A stretch of 12,396 bases of DNA from an uncultured Lachnospiraceae bacterium (GTDB lineage: Bacteria > Bacillota > Clostridia > Lachnospirales > Lachnospiraceae), in assembly GCA_910585065.1 (NCBI GenBank), contig CAJUCG010000057.1:1-12396 (forward strand). Direction: 5' to 3'. The notes below the pieces were generated by a model that saw only the letters and a list, made by a program, of their open reading frames with translations, had not been told where the DNA came from and made no database searches. Below are positions 7,644 through 12,396 of this stretch, piece by piece. Position 1 is the first letter of the stretch; every line of letters starts with the position of its first letter. The position numbers were made by a program, and so were the translations under genes.

Positions 7644-9572
7644 TTATGCCCCTTTCGCCTTCCCCACATCATACAGCGACGCATACAGTCCACCCTTCTC
7701 CATAAGCTCTGTGTGCGTGCCCTTCTCACCAATTCCCTTCTCGGTCAGCACAAAAATCTCCCTCGCATTGCGAATGGTGGTCAGTCGGTGCGCGATCACA
7801 AAGGTCGTCCTGCCCACCGCAAGTTTTTCAAGTGATTCCTGCACCACCTTCTCACTCTCATTATCAAGTGCTGAGGTCGCTTCATCAAAAATCAGAACTG
7901 GCGGATTTTTTAAAAATACTCTCGCGATACTAAGCCTCTGCTTTTGTCCGCCCGACAGTTTTACACCGCGCTGTCCAATATAAGTATCGTAGCCGTCCGG
8001 CAATTCCATAATAAACTCATGCGCGTTCGCGCGCTTTGCCGCCGCCTCAATCTCCTCCCTTGTCGCGTCCAGTTTTCCGTAGCGAATATTATCCGCCACT
8101 GTCCCCGCAAACAGATACACGTCCTGCTGCACAATGCCGATATTGCGCCGCAGGGAGCGCAGACTTACATCGCGCACATCCATCCCGTCGATCGTCACTC
8201 TGCCCGATGTAACCTCGTAAAAGCGGGGAATCAGACTACACAGTGTTGTTTTGCCAACCCCGGAGGAACCTACCAATGCCACATAGCCGCCCGCCGGAAC
8301 AGAAAAATCAATATGTTCAAACACATCCTCTCTTGTCCCCTCATAGCGGAATGCCACATCCTCAAATTGAATATCTCCCTTTACCTTGTCAAGCTCCAAC
8401 GCATCCGGCTTATCCTTGATATCCGGCTCGATCTCAAGAATATCCATAAAGCGCGAAAACCCAGTTACACCATTTTGAAACTGCTCCGTAAAATTAATAA
8501 GTTTGTTGACTGGCTCAATAATATTGTTGACATAGAGCAGGAAAGTTAAGAGGTCACTCACCATAAGTCCGCCCCCGGCAATCAGAAGTCCTCCGCCGAC
8601 AATCACCACCACATTGATCATACTGGTGAAAAATCCAAGTCCTGAGTGAAAAGTTGCCATCTGCCAGTAGGCATGGCTCTTGCTCTTGACAAACTCCCCA
8701 TTTCCAACGCGAAATTTCTGCTTTTCCTGCTCCTCATTTGCAAAGGATTTTACCACGCGAATACCGGAGAGATTATCCTCGATCTGCGCGTTAATCTGCG
8801 CAATATTTTCCCGGTTTCTGCGAAATGCCCGGTTCATCTTTCCTTTCATAATGTAGGCAAAAACAAACATCAGTGGGATCACTGCAAACAGAAGTAATGT
8901 TAATTTCCGATTTATGGAAATCAAGATAATAAACGCGCCAACAAATTTAATAATGGAAATCACAATATCTTCTGGTCCATGGTGACAAAGTTCTGTAATT
9001 TCAAACAGATCGTTTGTCACACGCGTCATTAGCTGCCCTACCTTCTGATTATCGTAAAAATTAAAGGAAAGTTTCTGATAGTGGTCAAAAATATCGTTGC
9101 GCATATCATATTCCATCTTCGCGCCCATAATATGGCCCTGATAATTGATAAAAAAATTACAGAAAAACTGCAAAATGGCAAGTCCAACCATCGCTGCTGC
9201 AAGCTTTGCAATAATTCCCGCCGCCTCGCCGATCTCGTAATTTATCAGAACGGTATTTGTGATATAGCGCACAATCATCGGCAAGATCAGCGAGATTGCC
9301 GCCACTGCAAATGCACAGAACATATCCGCACAAAATACTTTGAGATAGGGTTTATAGTAGGATAAAAATTTTTTTGCTCTCGGATTCATTCGTCGTCTGT
9401 CACTCAAAATGTATTCAAATATACTCAAACACATCGAGAAATTGAAGTCCTCACGGATACTTCTTACTGCTTCATCGCGTATGTTTTTGCGGTTACAAAA
9501 AACATATTTCTGTGATGCTACCGCTTTGTATATTTGCTTTTTGAGTGGCTTCTCCTTTCTTTGAATTTTCAT
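7644..9572 (-). CDS. ABC exporter half-transporter (fused membrane and ATPase domains, MsbA/Sav1866-like)
   Basis: Up to 642 residues. The membrane domain covers about 75-365 with six predicted spans. The ATPase domain covers about 400-638, with Walker A GSSGVGKT (435-442), the Q-loop near QQD (482-484), signature LSGGQ (539-543), Walker B VLIFDE (559-564) and the switch histidine in IAHRL (H595). It should work as a homodimer or with a partner encoded elsewhere, exporting lipids, drugs or peptides; nothing shows which. The start is uncertain. The ATG at 9572 gives a 61-residue basic N-terminal extension unlike most relatives, whereas the methionine at residue 62 (ATG at 9389) begins at the usual place but has only a weak GAGTGA site. 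The strong promoter at 9626-9654 ends about 47 bases before 9572, which favours the long form or a translated leader. It has no peptidase C39 domain. Confidence 0.93.
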   Translation of the reverse strand: MKIQRKEKPLKKQIYKAVASQKYVFCNRKNIRDEAVRSIREDFNFSMCLSIFEYILSDRRRMNPRAKKFLSYYKPYLKVFCADMFCAFAVAAISLILPMIVRYITNTVLINYEIGEAAGIIAKLAAAMVGLAILQFFCNFFINYQGHIMGAKMEYDMRNDIFDHYQKLSFNFYDNQKVGQLMTRVTNDLFEITELCHHGPEDIVISIIKFVGAFIILISINRKLTLLLFAVIPLMFVFAYIMKGKMNRAFRRNRENIAQINAQIEDNLSGIRVVKSFANEEQEKQKFRVGNGEFVKSKSHAYWQMATFHSGLGFFTSMINVVVIVGGGLLIAGGGLMVSDLLTFLLYVNNIIEPVNKLINFTEQFQNGVTGFSRFMDILEIEPDIKDKPDALELDKVKGDIQFEDVAFRYEGTREDVFEHIDFSVPAGGYVALVGSSGVGKTTLCSLIPRFYEVTSGRVTIDGMDVRDVSLRSLRRNIGIVQQDVYLFAGTVADNIRYGKLDATREEIEAAAKRANAHEFIMELPDGYDTYIGQRGVKLSGGQKQRLSIARVFLKNPPVLIFDEATSALDNESEKVVQESLEKLAVGRTTFVIAHRLTTIRNAREIFVLTEKGIGEKGTHTELMEKGGLYASLYDVGKAKGA

Positions 9573-9625
9573 ATTTACGGGAAAAACATCTCTGCTCCCT
9601 GCACAATTGTTTTTCTAATCTCTTC

Positions 9626-9654
9626 ATTCTACTCAAAAATAGGAGTGCTGTCAA
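9626..9654 (-). promoter_or_regulatory. Strong sigma-A promoter for the ABC exporter gene
   Basis: On the minus strand, a perfect TTGACA (9649-9654), exactly 17 bp of spacer and TAGAAT (9626-9631), five of six matches. Expected transcription starts near 9619. The leader of about 47 bases contains AGGGAG followed, five bases later, by a four-codon ORF (ATG at about 9589, reading M-F-F-P-stop) that ends just before the ATG at 9572. Confidence 0.8.
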
Positions 9655-9783
9655 TGTTATATTCTCTTTTTCTTATTCCCTTCAATATTTTATATATAAA
9701 TTTTGATAACTCATTCTTCGCCAAATTTTGATTATTTTCTGCAAAAATTACATGAAATAATGGTTCCTTTTTCTTCACTCTTA

Positions 9784-9792
9784 TGGTATACT
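9784..9792 (+). promoter_or_regulatory. Extended -10 promoter for the small peptide gene
   Basis: TGGTATACT has the TGn extension followed by TATACT (9787-9792). The -35 region at the right distance (about 9764-9769, TTCCTT) is poor. An extended -10 with a weak -35 suggests modest basal activity or dependence on an activator. The expected start is near 9799, giving a leader of about 84 bases that contains the hairpin at 9815-9852. The rest of the 310-bp divergent spacer (9573-9882) shows nothing else I can name. Confidence 0.55.
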
Positions 9793-9814
9793 AAATTTGT
9801 AATCACTTGAAAGA

Positions 9815-9852
9815 AGCGGGTATTCCCTGTTTCTGATAAGAGAATATCCGCT
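9815..9852 (+). promoter_or_regulatory. Hairpin in the leader of the peptide mRNA
   Basis: AGCGGGTATTC (9815-9825) pairs with GAATATCCGCT (9842-9852), 11 bp with one G-U pair, around a 16-base loop. It lies between the expected transcription start and the ribosome binding site (GAAAGGA, 9866-9872). It is followed by A8 rather than T, so it is not a rightward terminator. It could be an mRNA stability or translational element, or a DNA operator made of two inverted half sites. Confidence 0.5.
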
Positions 9853-9882
9853 AAAAAAAATTATAGAAAGGACTTGATTCTC

Positions 9883-10068
9883 ATGAAGCTGATAAAGAAA
9901 AGACTCGCAGCACTGCTTATGCTTGCAGTTCTTGTCACCCCGATCTTTAGCAATGTCACACCACATGAACAGGAAACACAGGAACCAGGGATCTCCACCT
10001 GCTCTACAGGTTCTCATCCTAAAGATGAAACTATCTTTGAAGATGATGATGTTCCAATAATGTATTAA
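9883..10068 (+). CDS. Small exported peptide precursor, candidate signalling peptide
   Basis: A 61-residue protein. The N-terminus is a clear secretion signal: MKLIKKR, then a hydrophobic core at about residues 8-22 (LAALLMLAVLVTPIF), with possible cleavage after S23. The remaining part of about 38 residues is polar and acidic, has one cysteine (C40 in STCSTG), and ends in an acidic run followed by a short hydrophobic tail (EDDDVPIMY). This is the shape of peptide pheromone precursors of Phr or PapR type, where a short C-terminal fragment is the signal. The ATG at 9883 has GAAAGGA 10 bases upstream; an in-frame TTG at 9874 is too close to that site. It lies tail to tail with an HTH plus TPR-like regulator, with a terminator hairpin between. 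I do not recognise the family. It could also be a small secreted protein without a signalling role. The agrD-like alternative is weak: no agrB is present and no hydrophobic residues follow the cysteine. Confidence 0.75.
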   Translation: MKLIKKRLAALLMLAVLVTPIFSNVTPHEQETQEPGISTCSTGSHPKDETIFEDDDVPIMY

Positions 10069-10077
10069 TCAATCTAT

Positions 10078-10134
10078 AAAAATGCTATCATATCAAATAT
10101 ATTATTGGTAAAAATCTAATATGGTAGCATTTTT
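10078..10134. terminator. Shared terminator hairpin between peptide and regulator genes
   Basis: AAAAATGCTATCATAT (10078-10093) pairs with ATATGGTAGCATTTTT (10119-10134), 16 bp with a single G-U pair, around an internal AT-rich loop of 25 bases. The right arm ends in T5 on the plus strand, and the left arm starts with A5, giving T5 on the minus strand. It can terminate both convergent genes; the regulator stop codon is at 10137-10139. Confidence 0.75.
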
Positions 10135-10136
10135 CC

Positions 10137-12113
10137 TTATTCTTTATTCTCTTTTATCGCTTTTTGCAATATCTGACTATCCTTTTCATCATTGCACCAC
10201 TCACTTAAAAAATATGCCCATCGTAACCATCCTTTATAATATAATACATTATTATTCTGTTTTTCAAAAATATCAAATTTTGTTGCCAATAATCTATGTA
10301 TAAAATTAATATTTCCACATACTAATTTTTCTCGTATCGCTTTATTAGCTATACTCTCCGCCTCTTCTAACCGATTCTCCATTTCCATCCACTTAGACAA
10401 ATTTATTTGACACAAACTCACATCCTTAAAATGATACTTCCTCTTCTCCACCGCCCCGTCATATGTCCGCATCATTCGCTCCAGGAACTCAATCGCCTCT
10501 TCTATCCTGCCATCCCGCCGCAAAAGTATACATATCTGGTTAAATAGGTACATTTCATTTCGAAAAGGAATCCGCCGGTATTGCATTCTGTCCTTCTCTG
10601 TATTCTCCAAATGATACGTCATTTCCAAAAGTTCGTTTGCCTTTTTTAGAGCCTCCTTACACGTAATCTTTCCATCGCGGAACGCTTCTCCGTTTTTTAA
10701 TCCCAGAACCAACTGCTGATTACATTTCTCTTTCATATCCACGGACTTCTCAAGCAAATACAGTTCATGTCCCACTTCCTCATACTGTTTTTTTGCCAGA
10801 TGTTTCTCAATATTTCGATCCAGCTCTAAAATCTGATACTCGTCAGTAAAAAGATTCCCATTATAGCGAGTCTTATCCACTCCGAGACGCTCCATCAACG
10901 CATAAAATTTTTTTCGATCCGCATTTGCTTTCCCAATCTCAATGCGCGAAAGATTTTCCGGATTCTTATAAATCCCGTCAATTAATTCTGTCTGCGAAAT
11001 TCCCTTCCATCTGCGCTCCGCAGAAATCAATTTTCCTTCCACAAAATATTGTCGCAATTTACAAGTATAATATAGCTTGTTTACACAGTTTATCCTAAGA
11101 TGAAATTCATAAAAAACCGCCTTAAAATTCTCCTTATGTACCATATAAAATCGCGCTCTATCGATATTTCCTTGTTCTTTATATGCCATTATTATTTGTT
11201 CCAAAATAGGTAATATACAGACAATCATACCATATTCCCTGTTTAAATCAAGGATTTTTTCGTGCATTTTTATACAGATAGAAAATTCTTTCTTTTCCAG
11301 ATACAATCCCCCAAGTAAAATTCCAACTTTCGCAAGATACTGTGCGCGCAGTTCATCGTCGTGCGCATTCTTTTCAAGATAGCGGTACAATGCCATCAAA
11401 AGCTCAAGATGTCCCTGCCATTTTCCCTGTTTTTCCTGCACATATAAAAAGAGCAGAATATTTTCAATTTCAAACATTGCAAGAAGCTTTTCATCCCCAT
11501 CAAGTTCCCTAATTAGCTTCCCATTAAATAACTCTTTGTAGGAAAGAGTTTGAAGAATCGCATTTTTTAAATGTTTGGAGGCAATTTCTAATTTTGCACT
11601 CCTTAGCACTCCATCTTTTATAGAATTTTGATTTTGTATTACTTTTTCACTATCTCCCCTGTTTTTATTACACAAGTCTTCATATTCCTCAAGTGCGAAA
11701 ATCCCCAATATCTTTTCCTCATACATAAATAAAATTTTATCTGATTCGTTCTTTTTTTCTTTCGAAGATTTTTCAGAATTTTTCTTTCCTTCTGAAACCG
11801 GATTATTTTTCCTGTAATGTTCAAATACTTTCTCCGCTTTCAAAAGATCTCCCAATCGCAGCGCGTCCTCTATCTCGTCGCGTGCAGCAAATCTCTGATA
11901 CTCTTTTATCGTCAAAATATAGGTCAATTGCTCCGCCGATTTCCCAAGACGCTCCAAAAGCGCGACAAGTAAAATCAGATCCGCAGCACTCTCTCCCTTT
12001 TCAATAAAAACAAGCTCTGATTCCGAGCATAATCCATCACATAGTTTTTTTCTTGACATTCCTGCCTTTCCGCGCAAAATTTTAATTTGTATTCCTATAT
12101 TTTCCAATTTCAT
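10137..12113 (-). CDS. Large HTH plus TPR-like helical-repeat regulator with internal duplication (RRNPP-like)
   Basis: A 658-residue, almost all-helical cytoplasmic protein. An XRE-like HTH domain covers about 6-65 (LRGKAGMSRKKLCDGL, then ELVFIEKGES), and a second, similar one about 361-418 (SAERRWKGISQTELIDGI, then NLSRIEIGKANADRK). Each is followed by an EYQ-led helix pair and a stretch of amphipathic helices of TPR type (about 70-350 and 425-650). The two halves look like copies of one HTH-TPR unit. A charged linker rich in K, S and E lies at about 107-126. RRNPP regulators (PlcR, NprR, PrgX, Rgg) combine an N-terminal HTH with TPR-type helices that bind a short peptide, but are about half this length. 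With the exported peptide gene next to it, peptide-responsive transcription control is a reasonable inference. It is unproven; a non-signalling regulator is possible. The start is supported by GGGAGGA 7 bases before the ATG. Its DNA looks more AT-rich than the genes to the left. Confidence 0.9.
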   Translation of the reverse strand: MKLENIGIQIKILRGKAGMSRKKLCDGLCSESELVFIEKGESAADLILLVALLERLGKSAEQLTYILTIKEYQRFAARDEIEDALRLGDLLKAEKVFEHYRKNNPVSEGKKNSEKSSKEKKNESDKILFMYEEKILGIFALEEYEDLCNKNRGDSEKVIQNQNSIKDGVLRSAKLEIASKHLKNAILQTLSYKELFNGKLIRELDGDEKLLAMFEIENILLFLYVQEKQGKWQGHLELLMALYRYLEKNAHDDELRAQYLAKVGILLGGLYLEKKEFSICIKMHEKILDLNREYGMIVCILPILEQIIMAYKEQGNIDRARFYMVHKENFKAVFYEFHLRINCVNKLYYTCKLRQYFVEGKLISAERRWKGISQTELIDGIYKNPENLSRIEIGKANADRKKFYALMERLGVDKTRYNGNLFTDEYQILELDRNIEKHLAKKQYEEVGHELYLLEKSVDMKEKCNQQLVLGLKNGEAFRDGKITCKEALKKANELLEMTYHLENTEKDRMQYRRIPFRNEMYLFNQICILLRRDGRIEEAIEFLERMMRTYDGAVEKRKYHFKDVSLCQINLSKWMEMENRLEEAESIANKAIREKLVCGNINFIHRLLATKFDIFEKQNNNVLYYKGWLRWAYFLSEWCNDEKDSQILQKAIKENKE

Positions 12114-12133
12114 GTTCCATTCCTCCCAATTCC

Positions 12134-12156
12134 GTTAAAGGGACGTTATCTTTAAC
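12134..12156. promoter_or_regulatory. Candidate operator: perfect inverted repeat in the regulator leader
   Basis: GTTAAAG (12134-12140) and CTTTAAC (12150-12156) form a perfect 7-bp inverted repeat with a 9-bp spacer. Half-site centres are 16 bp apart. It lies between the expected transcription start (about 12162) and the ribosome binding site of the regulator gene, where a bound protein would block elongation or initiation. An HTH protein repressing its own gene is the natural reading. I did not find the same half site near the peptide promoter. Confidence 0.45.
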
Positions 12157-12168
12157 TCTTTCTACGCA

Positions 12169-12197
12169 TTTTTAATTCAAAAATAACCTGCTGTTAA
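12169..12197 (-). promoter_or_regulatory. Sigma-A promoter for the regulator gene
   Basis: On the minus strand, TTAACA (12192-12197, five of six matches), a 17-bp spacer and TAAAAA (12169-12174, four of six). The predicted start is about 50 bases upstream of the ATG. The tandem repeat array begins only 5 bp beyond the -35 hexamer. Confidence 0.5.
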
Positions 12198-12201
12198 TCA
12201 T

Positions 12202-12396
12202 ATTATACCATGTTCTTCGAACATGGTGCCTCCGAGGGATGCGCACAGTTCGCTATAGAAATTATTCTCCCTTCGGTCGAATGCGAACTGACGCAGGTAT
12301 AATATCTAGCGATATTATACTATATCCTTCGGATATGTTCTCTCCGAGGGATGCGCACAGTTCGCTATAGAAATTATTCTCCCTTCGGTCGAATGC
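12202..12396. repeat. Structured tandem repeat, 112-bp period, two copies visible, runs off the window
   Basis: The identical 55-base core occurs at 12230-12284 and 12342-12396, an exact 112-bp period. Each core is preceded by a hairpin with a TTC loop (12208-12228 and 12320-12340) and by ATTATAC (12202 and 12314). The first unit is framed by ATTATACC (12202-12209) and GGTATAAT (12296-12303), an 8-bp inverted repeat. A perfect 10-bp palindrome (GTATAATATC, TAGC, GATATTATAC; 12297-12320) lies at the junction. Inside the first unit, CCGAGGG (12232-12238) can pair with CCCTTCGG (12269-12276), and CAGTTCGC (12246-12253) with GCGAACTG (12283-12290); together these interleave as a pseudoknot. No protein is encoded. 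It could be a structured RNA array, a BIME or MITE-like element, or a protein-binding array. The copy number and the far end are not visible. Confidence 0.85.

Noticed and set aside
7944..8549. 201-codon open frame on the plus strand inside the ABC exporter gene
   Set aside because: It is antisense to the conserved ATPase domain, and its composition (many H, R, C, N) is that of a shadow frame.
7644..9572. Dedicated exporter for the small peptide
   Set aside because: The exporter lacks a C39 peptidase domain, and the peptide has its own Sec-type signal; adjacency alone is not enough.
9883..10068. AgrD-type cyclic autoinducer precursor
   Set aside because: There is a single cysteine and an acidic tail, but the residues after the cysteine are polar, the signal is Sec-like, and no agrB is in the window.
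11639..11824. 61-codon minus-strand open frame within the regulator gene
   Set aside because: Alternative frame of the regulator's lysine-rich linker; no independent start site.
12202..12396. CRISPR array
   Set aside because: Repeated cores are 55 bases with 57-base intervals that are themselves structured and similar between units; no cas genes are present.

Overview
The window looks like chromosomal DNA from a low-to-mid GC Firmicute, most likely a clostridial gut bacterium of the Lachnospiraceae type. The grounds are strong AGGAGG-type ribosome binding sites, sigma-A promoters of the TTGACA/TATAAT form, a two-domain folC, a membrane-anchored HtrA and a threonine/proline-rich (PTKKPE) surface linker. 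This placement is inference from style and gene content; the window holds no rRNA or other marker gene.

Layout. Positions 59-4207 form a leftward block. It holds an undecaprenyl-phosphate sugar phosphotransferase that starts exopolysaccharide or capsule synthesis (TTG start at 4207), a divergent ClpX-type unfoldase 33 bp downstream of it, and a membrane-anchored C39-like cysteine protease with its own promoter and a strong terminator at 59-84. An AT-rich divergent spacer (4208-4466) separates this block from a rightward pair, an HtrA-type serine protease and folC, 37 bp apart. That pair ends at a stem-loop that spans the folC stop codon and probably also terminates the convergent ABC exporter gene (7644-9572). 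The exporter is driven by a near-consensus promoter at 9626-9654.

The right third (9573-12396) looks more AT-rich and is the most unusual part. A 61-residue peptide precursor with a signal sequence (9883-10068, +) lies tail to tail with a 658-residue regulator (10137-12113, -), and the two share a terminator hairpin. The regulator reads as an internal duplication: HTH, helical repeats, HTH, helical repeats. A short exported peptide beside an HTH plus TPR-like protein is the arrangement of RRNPP-type quorum-sensing modules (Rap/Phr, PlcR/PapR, NprR/NprX), so this pair is the best candidate here for an undescribed signalling system. The regulator promoter overlaps a perfect inverted repeat that could be its autoregulatory operator, and the peptide mRNA leader contains an 11-bp hairpin.

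Immediately upstream of the regulator promoter, a structured tandem repeat with an exact 112-bp period begins and runs off the window end. Its two visible copies share 55 identical bases. They also carry a hairpin whose sequence differs between copies while its pairing is mostly kept by compensatory changes, which suggests that a folded RNA or DNA element is being maintained.

How the genes fit together: the left block deals with the cell surface and protein quality control (glycan initiation, ClpX-like unfoldase, HtrA, C39-like protease). folC is housekeeping folate metabolism. The ABC exporter has no visible substrate clue, although it is divergent from the peptide gene.
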